Origin: Aspergillus flavus
Lineage: Eukaryota > Ascomycota > Eurotiomycetes > Eurotiales > Aspergillaceae
Length of the DNA: 64,000 bases
Direction of reading: 5' to 3'
NCBI RefSeq assembly: GCF_009017415.1
Contig: NC_092406.1
Location: forward strand, 5,704,001-5,768,000
Made by a program: the position numbers and the translations under genes. The notes beneath the pieces were generated by a model, which searched no databases, had not been told where the DNA came from, and was given only the letters and a program-made list of their open reading frames with translations. Shown in pieces: positions 1-11,127 of this stretch; position 1 is the stretch's first letter; each line of letters begins with the position of its first letter.

Positions 1-261
1 CTCAGGACCCCCAGAACGTTCCCCATGATGAGCCCCGCGCTGCCTTCAGGGGGTACTACGCAGATGATGCCTACCATGTCGTCACGGAGCCCTGAGTTCA
101 GTACATTCGGACATGGATCGTCAGATCTTCCGCTCCGGGACCATTTCAGCACACCAAACCCTCGTCCGCCAGCACAGCAAGAGTCATCGGAAACCTTGGC
201 ACCGGGGAACCAGCCTCAGATGTACTTTCCGCCGCCCCCTAAGAAGGCAGCGAAGGTGTGA
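1..261 (+). CDS. 3' end of an unidentified protein-coding gene (partial)
   Basis: The frame is open from the first base of the window and ends at the TGA at 259-261, so this is the C-terminal 86 residues of a gene that starts outside. The visible part is rich in Pro, Ser and Thr without a recognisable domain. It ends in a proline run followed by a basic tail (PPPPKKAAKV). Such a disordered tail is common in fungal regulatory or cytoskeletal proteins, but no family can be named. It is convergent with lreB. The call as coding rests on the open frame and the window edge only. Confidence 0.55.
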   Translation, partial: LRTPRTFPMMSPALPSGGTTQMMPTMSSRSPEFSTFGHGSSDLPLRDHFSTPNPRPPAQQESSETLAPGNQPQMYFPPPPKKAAKV

Positions 262-831
262 ATGTACTCGGAAATTTGTAAAAATGTCTTAAAAAAAATC
301 TAATACCCACACGGTCATACGAGGGCCACTTATGTTTCTATTTCACTTCCCCTTTAGCGATCGATTTGCATGAATCGGGTGTTGTTAAAGCCCTCATTGA
401 GGCACTTGCAAGAGGATATCATGAAGACTCACGTATTATGTCTGGGCATTTTCTTTTTGTCGTTTTTCCGACTGTCATTTGTTCATTATACCATTATCGC
501 GAGAAGAGCAGCCGCCACGATTGACTGGCTAGTCGTGCTCAATCCCAATCTGATTGAATACAAAAAAAGATAGTAGACCGGAAGGGAGCCTTATCCATAA
601 ATCTCTTGAGTTTCAAAACTTGCACCATGCATAATTCTCTCACAGCACAACTGCTGGAAAGAATCTGCTGTCACCATCGGACAATGCCAAAATATTAACT
701 GCCCACGAAGAAGAAATAGCAGGACGGAGCAAAATGCAGGGGTATCGCCGCAGGAATATGTTTCGCAATGCAGGAACGAGGAGTACAATGTTACAAGTGT
801 TGCTGAGTACACGTAGTGGTGGTGGTGGTGG
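262..831. other. convergent intergenic region
   Basis: Shared 3' flank of the partial gene and lreB. The short open frames here show no family resemblance. No RNA gene or repeat seen. Confidence 0.6.
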
Positions 832-2081
832 CTAGATTTGATCTTGCCGTTTCTTTTCCTTCTTGGCCCAGCGTACTGGATATGCTATTAGCTTGACATT
901 TCCGACGAATAGGAAAAGAGGGTGTATTGGACTGCTGACTTACATCCGCATGCATTACACAGAGTCTTGGGTCCCTCAGGCCCTTTTCTCCACTCAGGAG
1001 AGTCAGAGGTTCCGCAATCGGTACACATGTATTCACCCTTTTGTCTTTTCTTTCGATCGCTGTCCTGGATGACGCGGGCCTGCTGGTCTAGCTTGGCTGA
1101 CTCCATATCATAGCGGATGAGGCGACCCTGGCGAACACCAGTACTGAGTCCCTGGGAACGTTCACCATCACCGTAGTGTAGTCCCGTCAACATCTCGATT
1201 CCTTCAATATGAGACATGTCCTCCGTCTGGCCCAGTTCATCCGCGGCATTTTCCAGGTACGACCGGGAGTCGGGGTCATCGTTTGTGAGTGTGTCGGATG
1301 ACTCGTTCTCCTCACCAGACCCAGTGGTATCGCGGAACGATGATTGATTGGAATTGGATCGGCCTGAATGAGAATTGTGGCGGAAACCAGAATCTCCCGT
1401 GGAGTCACCGGCATATAACTGTTGTCCTGATGCTAAGTCTTCCTCCTCTTCCTCCCTAAGCTGTGCTATTCTCTGGTTGAGTCGCACGTTCTCGATTTTA
1501 TGCTCCAGGAATGAGTCGAGTAGCTGAGAGCCCCTCGTGGGATAAGGTCGGCACAGAAGGAAAACGCCAATGCAATCTTCGTTGTGATTTTCGGGACTGT
1601 CGTTCGGTTCGGACGTTTTCATATGCGGATGTCCATGTGCTTCCAAAAGGCAAGACGTATTGCTACTGTTGTCTTTCTTGCGAAATCGGAAATGGCAATG
1701 CACTGGACGAGTCGTCGTGATACACTCATTCATCTCCTCGGCAAACGTGGTCTTATCATCGTTGTGTATAAAGCGCTCCAAGGCGTTCTGCTGTAGTTGG
1801 TTTGCATCGTAGCCGGTGATGGATTTGCAAGATGGCGATGCATACAAGATCTTGCCGTCAGAGCTGAGAAGTAGTAGCATATCTTTCATCTCATTCAACA
1901 CACGCTGCGGCCAACCCTGTTCATCCGCCGGGTCAGATGGGTTCTGCCCACCCGTATTGCCGGCCGGCGGTGATGGAAGTTTCTGAATCTCTCCTGCAAA
2001 AGAATCATGATCCTCGGTCTGCATTCTGTGCTGGTGATTCTGCGTTACCCCACTCTCGTGTTCGGCAGCGGTCCAATCCAT
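832..2081 (-). CDS. lreB: White-collar-2-type GATA factor, light response (LreB)
   Basis: Partner of the blue-light receptor LreA/WC-1 in the nuclear white collar complex, which controls light-dependent development and metabolism. Two exons, 2081-944 and 875-832, with a 68-nt intron (branch GCTAAT, acceptor CAG). The join turns the open frame TLCNACG into [14 protein letters not shown], the conserved end of a GATA finger. The predicted protein has 393 residues: a disordered N-terminus, a PAS domain (around residues 60-150, with [13 protein letters not shown]), a helical linker starting [16 protein letters not shown], an acidic Ser-rich spacer, then a single C-terminal C-x2-C-x18-C-x2-C zinc finger. 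PAS plus one GATA finger without a LOV flavin site is the WC-2 arrangement. The start at 2081 (MDWTAAEH) is the first ATG in frame. The frame stays open to 2447 without an ATG, so upstream exons are possible. Divergent from rad50. Confidence 0.85.
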
Positions 2082-2713
2082 CGTTGGCACCAGGGAAACC
2101 AACGATGTTTTTGCGGAGAGGAAATATTCTCTCGGACATGAGGAATGGCCACCCGTGGGAATGCAAGATACACGAGCCACTAAGGCTGCGATAGAGCTGT
2201 CAATTCCGGTGCTGTATAACAACGCCGGAGGGCCCACTCGCCGCGCCAATGAGATATTGTCCACCGTTTGGCAGGACTGGAACTTCTCGTCCAATGCTGG
2301 GCACTCAGGGGGTCCAGGCACTGAGGAGGATTCAATTGGTACCAACCAACTGAAGTCCTTTGGCCATATGTGCGAGAGCCACCATTTCCTATACTGGGTA
2401 AGAGGGTACAGTACCTGAGCACATGACGGGCGGCTATCATCTGTCAAAAGTACTTCCTAAATTCAATTTATTTTCCGACTTTAGTCGCATCGCCGCCACG
2501 TGATCTCGCGCCGCTTCCCCGCGTCGGCTCTAGTGTCCGTGACGCGCAGCACCAATGCCGAACGCCAAAGTGACCTGATTTTCCGGAACGCTGGTCGTGC
2601 AATATCACCAAGGGCACCTAGGAAGAACGAGGTCATTTGAAGGATAACCGAAAGACCTCATACATCTAGCCCAACGTCTATTTCCACACGTGCGGTTGCG
2701 CGTCACTCTCAAG
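2082..2713. promoter_or_regulatory. divergent lreB/rad50 upstream region
   Basis: Shared promoter interval between two divergent genes. The part next to lreB (2082-2447) is open in the lreB frame and may be 5' UTR or an uncalled upstream exon. No specific operator can be assigned. Confidence 0.45.
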
Positions 2714-5700
2714 ATGTGAGTCGGGTGTTGTGGTCCTGTCTCCCGTCTTGCACTGACAAACTGGCAGGTGTAAGTGGTGCGGAGATCGACTGCGGGGCGA
2801 TGAATCTAATATACTGTCCCATACTAGCGAAGATAGATAAGCTTTCAATTCTGGGGTAAGTGTATTTCCCGAAGGATTCCCGTCACCGATCGCTGATTCA
2901 TTGTTTGCGTTGCTTTAGGGTTCGCTCCTTCGACAACACCCGTAGCGAAACCATCCAGTTCCACACCCCTCTTACGTTAATCGTCGGTTACAATGGTTCG
3001 GGAAAGACAGTACGGAATATCTAGACCAACTGAAGCAGTAACATTTCCACTAATCGGGCCTTAGACGATTATCGAATGTCTCAAATACGCCACCACCGGC
3101 GACCTTCCGCCAAACAGCAAGGGCGGCGCCTTCATCCATGACCCGAAATTATGTGGGGAGAAAGAAGTCTTGGCTCAAGTGAAGCTGTCATTCAAGGGCA
3201 CGTCGGGTGCTAAGATGGTATCTACGCGAAGCCTACAACTCTCCGTGAAGAAAACCACCCGGCAGCAGAAGACGCTAGAAGGCCAACTGCTAATGATCAA
3301 AGATGGTGAAAGGACAGCTATCTCTTCAAGAGTTGCGGAGCTGGATCAGATTATGCCTCAGTACCTTGGGGTCTCCAAAGCCATCTTAGATTCTGTAATT
3401 TTCTGCCACCAAGACGAGAGCTTGTGGCCTATGAGTGAACCTTCAGTCTTGAAGAAGAAATTCGACGAAATATTCGAAGCGATGAAGTATACAAAAGCTA
3501 TTGACAATATCAAATCTCTGAGGAAGAAGCAGAACGAGGAACTTGCCAAGTACAAGATCATGGAACAACACGCCAAGGAGGATAAGGAGAAAGCAGACCG
3601 AGCAGAAAAGCGATCGATCAAGCTACAACAAGAGATCGAAACCTTACGTGAGGAGACACAACAGCTTTCTCTGGAGATGCGACGTGTCGCTGAGCTAGCC
3701 GATAAAGCCTGGCGAGAGTCCGAAAGTTACTCCCAAGTCCTTGGTACTCTAGAAGGAAAGCGTATTGAGGCAAAAAGTATCCAATCAACTATCGACAATC
3801 TGAAAAGACACCTGGTCGAGCTTGATGATTCAGACGAATGGTTACAGTCAAACCTGGAACAGTTCGAGTCCAAGCAGCTTCAGTATGAACAGCAAGAGGA
3901 GGCTCGAAAGGAGAACTACATGGAGATCAAAGAGCAAATCGAGCGGACACGGCAAAAGCTAGGTGTTAAACAGGCAGAATACGGCAAGTTTGAGAATGAT
4001 AAAGCCAATTTCGAGAGGCAGGTTGAACGGAGACGAAGGATGACCAAAGAGATCGCACGTAGCAACAATATTCGGGGATTTGACAACATTCAGGACCAGA
4101 ATGATGTCGATGAATTTATGAGGAAGGTCAGGAAGTTGCTGAAAGATCAGAACCAGACCCTAGACCGGGTCAAGCGGGAGGCACAAGGCGAGCTGCGCGA
4201 AGTACAAACTGCTCTGAACGACATTGCACAGCAAAAGTCTGCATTGCAGGAGACCAAGAACGCTGCTAAGCGACAGATAGCCGCGAATGACAAGGAATCA
4301 ACCACGTATCAAGGAAAGCTTAATGAAATAAACGTGGATGAAGGTGTTCAAGCGGCGCTTGAGGCCAACATCGAAGACATCCAGTCGCATCTGGATCAAG
4401 CTAAGGGGCGAGCAAAATCTGCTTCTTGGGACAAAGAGATCCACGACATCAATTCGGAAATTCGAGGCCTTGAAGATGAGAGTTCGCGCTTGAACTCAGA
4501 ACTCATCGATGCCACTAAACGGGCCGGTGACTTGGCACGATTGGATCATCTAAAGAAAGAGTTGAAGGAGCGGGAGCGCAGCCTGGAAACTATGAAGGGC
4601 GCCCACGGCGAACGTCTATCAAAATTCGTCGGTCAAGACTGGAAACCTGATACCCTGGAGCAGGAATTCCAGCATGTGCTGGAAGAGGAATCCAAGCAGG
4701 TGTCCCGCGCTGAAAACGAACGAGATGGCGTCAGTAGGGAACTAGAGCAAGTGGAATTCAGACTCAAGAATACCAAGAAGGTTTTAGGCCAACGACAGAA
4801 GGCTCTAAAAGAATGCATCGAGGAGATTCGTGAAGCTATCAACGATGAACCCGAAGAATTTCCCGAGGTTCTCAAGCAACGACAAGCACAGCTTGATATT
4901 GCAAGAAAAGATGCTGAACAGTATGCTGGGATCGGCGAGTATATGGCAACTTGTCTGGAAACTGTTAAACAGTCGAAGGTGTGTAGGCTGTGCCATCGAG
5001 GCTTCAAGAGTGATGCCGAGCTGCAGACCTTCAGAAACAAATTGGAAAATCTGGTTAAGAAGGCTAAAAGAGATGCCGACGACGAGGATGTGAAGAACTT
5101 AGAAGAGGATCTTGAGGCTGCACGATCAGCCAGCACTTCCTATGATACATGGTCTCGTTTTCAGCAGACGGAAATCCCGGAGTTGGAAAAGGAAGAGGAG
5201 CAATACGTATTGCAGCGTGACGAGCTCCTCAATCAGTTGGAGGACCGCGACAAAATTGTCAGCGAAAAGACTGAAAAGAAAAGAGATGTCGAAGCTCTCG
5301 CCAAAACGGTCAACACGATCGTCCGATATGATGGTGAAATTAAATCCATCCGTTCCCAGATACAAGACCTTTCCTCTAAACAACAGGATACTACCTCAGC
5401 ACGCACGCTCGAGGATATTCAAGAAGAGATAGCAGCTATTGGTGAAAAGTCTAGGGCTTTGAAGAAGAGTTTGTCGAAGCTCACACATGAAAAAGAGCAA
5501 ACACAGACCGAGATTAACAACCTGGAACTACAGTTAAGAGACGTGAAGAGCAACCTCGACAACGCGAAATTTCAATTAGAAAGAAAGTCCGACCTCCTCG
5601 CTCGTATTGAAGAATACAAAAATCTCAACAACCAACAACGAGAAGCAATCGCAAAAGCCGATAGGGATATTGAGGATTTGACTCCTGAGCTTCTCAAGGT

Positions 5701-6898
5701 TCAAGCTAAGTATGACGATATTAGCCAGCGGGCCGAAGCACGCGAAAGAGAAATGCAACAAACAATCTCTCAGATGTCGGAGAGTGTACATCAGCTCGAG
5801 CTGGCAAACGAAGAGATTGATGCATATAATGAGCGGGGAGGTCCGACTCAACTGGAACGCAGTAAGCGCGAACTCGAGAATATCGAGAAGCAGATTGGCC
5901 AGCTCGAAGCCGAACAGGCGAATATAACGAAAGAGATCAACAAGATATCTTCCCAGCTGAAGGATAGCGAGAACACCAAGCGTCAATATGCGGATAATCT
6001 CACATATCGTCAAGCAACTAGGGCGCTTGACGAGGTCACACAAGAGATCGAACAGTTAGCAGCCCAGAACGCAGAGGTTGATCGGAGCCGGTTCAAGGAC
6101 GAGTCAGAACGTCGAACCCGCGAACATAACGCACTGGCTGCAAAGCAAGCTGGCAGGATGGGCGAGATGAAATCTAAAGACGATCAACTGATGCAGCTTC
6201 TAGCAGACTGGAACACAGATTATAAAGATGCGGCGTCCAAATACAAGGAAGCACACATCAAGGTGGAGACCACGAAAGCTGCGGTGGATGACTTGGCTCG
6301 CTACGGAGGAGCCCTGGATAAGGCCATTATGAAATACCATGGCTTAAAGATGGAGGAGATCAATGCCATTGTCGGAGAGCTATGGCAGAAGACCTACCGA
6401 GGCACTGACGTTGATACTATCCTTATCCGCTCCGATAATGAAAATGCCAAGGGTAACCGGTCCTATAACTACCGAGTCTGTATGGTCAAGCAGGGAGCGG
6501 AAATGGATATGCGTGGACGCTGCAGCGCAGGACAAAAGGTACTCGCAAGTATCATCATCCGCTTGGCTCTCGCAGAGTGCTTTGGTGTCAACTGCGGTCT
6601 GATCGCGCTTGACGAGCCGACGACGAATCTTGACCGGGATAATATCCGGTCCTTGGCTGAGTCGCTACATGATATCATTCGCACTCGTCAGGCGCAGAGC
6701 AATTTTCAGCTCATTGTTATCACGCACGATGAGGAATTCCTACGCTACATGCAGTGCGGAGACTTCAGCGACTACTACTACCGGGTGTCTCGGAACGAGA
6801 AGCAGAAGTCCATCATCGAAAGACAGTCAATCGCAGAGGTAGGCAGAATTCCCAATCGTTTTTTCGACTTTCATGCTAACGGATTGCAGGTTATGTGA
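2714..6898 (+). CDS. rad50: DNA double-strand break repair ATPase Rad50
   Basis: SMC-like ATPase of the Mre11-Rad50-Nbs1 complex, acting in nuclear break sensing, end tethering and telomere maintenance (called sldI in A. nidulans). Proposed exons: 2714-2715, 2768-2769, 2828-2855, 2919-3009, 3065-6838, 6890-6898; total 3906 nt, 1301 aa. The N-terminus becomes [11 protein letters not shown], matching the family. Seen: Walker A GYNGSGKT near residue 36; long heptad coiled coils; zinc hook CRLC near residue 680; signature region with [12 protein letters not shown]; Walker [14 protein letters not shown]-loop and ITHDEEFL. The first ATG is split by intron 1 and exon 2 is only 2 nt. A simpler alternative is an unspliced ATG at 2800, in frame, giving an atypical 8-residue-longer N-terminus ([14 protein letters not shown]). 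The last intron (6839-6889) is 51 nt, stopless and in frame; splicing it leaves the C-terminus QSIAEVM. Confidence 0.95.
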
Positions 6899-7313
6899 TT
6901 CTCAGCCGAATGGACCGATGGATTGAATTGCTGTGATGTAAAAAGATCTCTATTGGCAGCATCATAATGAGCGGGAAATGTGGGCAACTAAGGCGCAAAG
7001 TAAACTTCATTTAACTATCTTGCTACTATGTATATCATCCCGGGTATGGAACTTGTATTTACCAATTGATTAATTAAGAGAAAGAGAGAGAGAGAGAGAT
7101 ACCTTTATGCGCCGTGACTTGCCCTGAGTCTGAGCCCTAACTTCCCGATGGAGGTGGGCAACGGAGACGGCGAAACATACCCGATCCAGCGGAATATCAA
7201 AGAAAAACAGAAACGGCAGGAAAGGATCCAATCACAGGCTCGGACCAGAAAATCGAGTTGACTCATGCTTTAGGGATTTAGAACTTGAAGTATTTCCATT
7301 CCAACTGTCTTGG
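6899..7313. other. rad50-hisRS intergenic region with GA microsatellite
   Basis: rad50 3' flank and the promoter of the histidyl-tRNA synthetase gene. Contains an (AG)n microsatellite at 7083-7099. Nothing else recognised. Confidence 0.6.
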
Positions 7314-9237
7314 ATGAAGTCTACTCTCTCATCCGGCCTTCTGCGCTCAGCACGACGAGCAATTGCCGACCCGGTAGTCGTCACCCTCCGTCGTCGGGCC
7401 TTGACAGCGACAGCGGCCGTTCGCCCAACAGCCCTCAAGAATATTATTAGTACTAGTAGTATTCACGACCCCACCATCCCCCACTACCGCCACTCTTCTT
7501 CGTCTTCCTCCTCCTCCAACCTCGATTCGTCGCGCCCGGTAGACACGATGGGTAAGGAAAAGAACAACTTCAACCTCAAGACCCCTAAGGGTACCAAGGA
7601 CTGGTCTGGGTCCGATGCCCTCCTCCGCGATCGCATCTTTACCACCATTGCCGATGTCTTCAAGCGTCACGGCGGCACGGCGCTGGACACCCCCGTCTTC
7701 GAGCTGCGCGAGATTCTCGCCGGAAAATATGGCGAGGACTCCAAGCTCATCTACGACCTGCAGGACCAGGGTGGTGAGATCTGCTCCCTCCGCTACGATT
7801 TGACCGTTCCCTTTGCCCGTTGGCTCGCCATGAACCCCGACGTGCGCAGCATGAAGCGTTATCATATCGCCAAGGTGTATCGACGGGATCAACCCGCCGT
7901 CAGCAAGGGTCGCATGAGGGAGTTCTATCAGTGTGACTTCGATGTTGCTGGTACCTTCGACCCTATGGTCCCCGATGCCGAGGTCTTGAAGATTGTCACC
8001 GAAGTGTTCGAGGAGCTTGGATGGCAAGGTCGTTACAGCATCAAGATCAACCACCGGAAGATCTTGGATGGTGTCTTCGAGGTGTGTGGTGTGCCGGCAG
8101 ACAAGATCCGCCCCATTTCTAGCGCAGTGGACAAGTTGGATAAGATGCCTTGGGCCGATGTCCGGAAGGAGATGGTTGAAGAGAAGGGCCTTGACGGCGC
8201 CGTCGCGGACAAGATTGAAACATATGTCGTCAAGAAGGGTACACGGGACCTTCTTGAGACTCTGTTGAAGGATGAGGCTCTCCTGGCCAATGCCTCCGCT
8301 AAGGCTGGTCTGGAGGATATGGGTCTCCTTATGGACTACTTGGAGGCTTTCGGAGTCCTCGACCGTATCTCTTTCGACATGAGTCTTGCTCGTGGATTGG
8401 ATTACGTCAGTTCCATTTCTATATCTATAATGGTTGCACTTTTACTAATAGGTTTACAGTACACCGGTGTCATCTACGAAGTTGTTACCGAAGGCTCCGC
8501 ACCAGCCGTTTCATCCTCTGCTCCCGAGGCGGAGAAACTGCAGAAGTCAGGAAAGAAGAGCAAGTCTAAGGGCAACGCCGATGACGATGACAGATCCAAT
8601 GACCCCACTCTGGGAGTGGGAAGTGTTGCCGCTGGTGGCCGCTACGACAACTTGGTTGGCATGTTCTTGCCCAAGGCTCAGATCCCCTGTGTTGGTGTCT
8701 CATTCGGTGTCGACCGTATCTTCTCCATCACCAAGGCCCGCCTTGAGCGTGAAAAGAGCGCCGAGGCTCTGCGCAGCAGCGAAGTCGACGCTTTCGTCAT
8801 GGCTTTCGGCGGCAAGGGCTTCACCGGCATGCTAAAGGAGCGCATGAACGTCTGCCAGACTCTGTGGAACGCCGGTGTCAAGGTAAGCCTGGCTCTTGAT
8901 TGCGCTTGTTGAATCTTTTAAACAGAATGTAGACTAACCCTTGAGACAGGCCGAATTTTCCTACAAGGTTAAGCCCAAGCTCCCACAACAGTTCAAGGCC
9001 GCCGAACAAGGCGGTGTCCCCTTCGCCGTCATCCTGGGTGAGGACGAACTCGCTGAAGGCAAAGTCCGCATCAAGGAAATGGGTCTCGAGGACGGCCACC
9101 CCGAGAAGGAAGGTGTGCTGGTGGATCTCGCTAGTCTTCCCGCCGAGGTAAAAGCCCGTGTCGCTAGGAAGAGGGATCAAGCGTCCGCTGTAACACAACA
9201 ACTCGAGGGCCTTAACGTCAATGCCCCGACGAACTAG
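7314..9237 (+). CDS. HTS1: Histidyl-tRNA synthetase, probably dual cytosolic/mitochondrial
   Basis: Class II aminoacyl-tRNA synthetase that charges tRNA-His. Exons 7314-8405, 8460-8882, 8950-9237; 600 aa from the first ATG. The first join restores the histidine motif RGLDYYTGVIYE. Other family marks: [10 protein letters not shown] (motif 1/2 region), [31 protein letters not shown]. Two in-frame starts are visible. The first (7314) gives an Arg/Ser/Ala-rich, acid-poor leader of 78 residues, as expected for mitochondrial import. The second ATG (7548, [19 protein letters not shown]) begins at the catalytic core and would give the cytosolic form. A single gene serving both compartments from alternative starts is known for HTS1 in yeast; here it is inferred. 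Intron 1 (54 nt) is stopless and in frame. A charged Lys/Ser insert ([16 protein letters not shown]) precedes the GGRYD motif. Convergent with coq6. Confidence 0.95.
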
Positions 9238-9519
9238 ATTAACAAAACAACAAGATGAAAAGGAAATGCCAATACCCGATTTAGATTTCACGTTTACTCC
9301 TTGTTTGGGATACGTAGCATGCAAATAACATGTCTTGAGAAGTCTTTCGAAAGTTTTTCATTCGTGATAATGTACATATTGCAGATTTGGCGTCGTATAA
9401 TGGATCTTATACAAGGTCATATTTGATATATAAGTAATACAAGGGGGAAGGAGACGAACGACTTGAAGTGGGCAGTAAAGATGCAGTGGGGAGGGCACAA
9501 TTCAACTTCAACCACTCAA

Positions 9520-11127
9520 TCAACCCTCGGCATTCTTCATCAAGAATCCCTTAACAAAAGGTAACCGATCAATGATCTCCAAACCCAAACTGCGACCCCA
9601 TGCGACCGGCCCATGGCCCGGAACATTGTAAAGCTTATGCAACATATCACAGACACCTCCGATCTTAGCGTTTACAGCCCACCGTTCGGCGGTGTATTTC
9701 TCTAAAGAAAGAATATCACCGATATCCATTCCATGGTCGACTGCGTATTCGATCGTCTTGGAGAGGGACGCCACATCACCCATTCCAAGGTTGAGACCTT
9801 GTCCAGCGAGCGGATGGATTACATGGGCGGCATCGCCGACCAGAGCCACGCGCGGTGAGATGTAGGTTGATGCATGTCGGAAGCGCAGAGGGAAAGAGGC
9901 CACGCTGCCCTCCTGCACGCCGTTGACCATGGGCGGGACTTGGGAGGCTTGCGGGGTATGTTGCAGACGCCAAGTCAGTTCGCTCTCGTGTAAATCCTCG
10001 TAGTCCGATGCAGAGTTTGCTGGGCGCTCCATGCGCATCATATACTTGAGGTCGGTCATAGAAAGGCGGAATGCGGCATTGACCATAGCGATGAACGCTT
10101 TCGGGGAAAGAGACTTGAGATAGGCGGCGTTTTCTACCGTGGTGGACCACACTAGTGTTGCGTGGTTGTTGGGGAGTGGTAGCAAAGCAACTGGGCCGCC
10201 GAGGGAGGGCAGGAAGCGCTGGTAGGCGGTTCTCGTGCCGATAGGAAATGAGACCTGATCAGGGTCGGCAAGGGAAAGAGTCGCAACGACGCCGTGGCGG
10301 TTGTAGTCCCAGCCCTCGGTTGCGATGTCGGCGAACCGGCGGACAGGGCTGTTGATACCGTCCGCACCAACTAGTAGTCTTGCGGCGATCCGAGTGGGGA
10401 GTTGCGACTGTGCTGTGCCGTTTGGAGCGAGGGAGAGAACAGGCCAGGCTGATAGGTCCGGTCCGTCCGGGTGGTCCGTACCGTTTTCGATAGATGAGAC
10501 GGTTGTGTTCGAGAAGATTGAGATGTTCTCGTCTCCAGATGCCGCGATGCGCGACAGAAGTCCGCGGACGAGATTGGCGTTTTCCGTCATTGTCGCGACT
10601 GTGGGGAGATTCTCGAACGGGGAGGTATCCGCGGACCAGTCGAAAGTTATGCGGGAATCTGTTTCGCCGTCCCATACTTGCATCTCCTGGTATTCTTGAG
10701 CTCGGTCTGTGTCAAGATGTTCCCAGGCACCGATCTTCTTCAGGAACGACACGGACGAGGGCGTTAAACTGCTGACTCTGTTTGAGAAGTGCTGTGAATC
10801 GAGGCTCCAGGCGCGAGCTTTTTGGAGGTCCTGGGTCTCGATGAGGGCTACCCTGAGCTTTGAGGTTAAGGGGGAGGCACCTATATAGAACCATTAGTCT
10901 TGCGCAGCGGAGTTGAGTGGATTGGAAAAAGTTCAAGTAGAGAATGCCTTACGCAAAGCTGCTAGTAACCCTAGACCTGCTGGGCCACCTCCGACACACA
11001 CCACATCGTAGACATCGGGGGCTTGATCGGGCTTGGACCCAAATCTTCTACGGCCCACAAGGCGGCCAGACCGACAGGAGGGGCAAACATAAGGCCGGAG
11101 TGCCGACCGAGTAAATGGCCGCATCAT
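9520..11127 (-). CDS. coq6: Ubiquinone biosynthesis flavin monooxygenase Coq6
   Basis: FAD-dependent monooxygenase of the inner mitochondrial membrane that hydroxylates the ubiquinone ring (C5 position in the COQ pathway). Exons 11127-10953 and 10880-9520 with a 72-nt intron, 511 aa. The N-terminus is basic (MRPFTRSALRPYVCPSCRSG), fitting a mitochondrial presequence, followed by the dinucleotide fold YDVVCVGGGPAGLGLLAAL. Further marks: RLLVGADGINSPVR (the DG motif of UbiH/Coq6 proteins) and the second FAD motif VALVGDAAHVIHPLAGQGLN with GLGLGDV-like continuation. An adjacent ATG at 11127/11124 makes the start a Met-Met pair. The length is normal for Coq6. The main alternative is another UbiH-family hydroxylase, but the match to Coq6 is strong. 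Confidence 0.92.

Noticed and set aside
7347..8054. 235-codon minus-strand frame inside histidyl-tRNA synthetase
   Set aside because: Antisense shadow of a biased coding region; no independent evidence.
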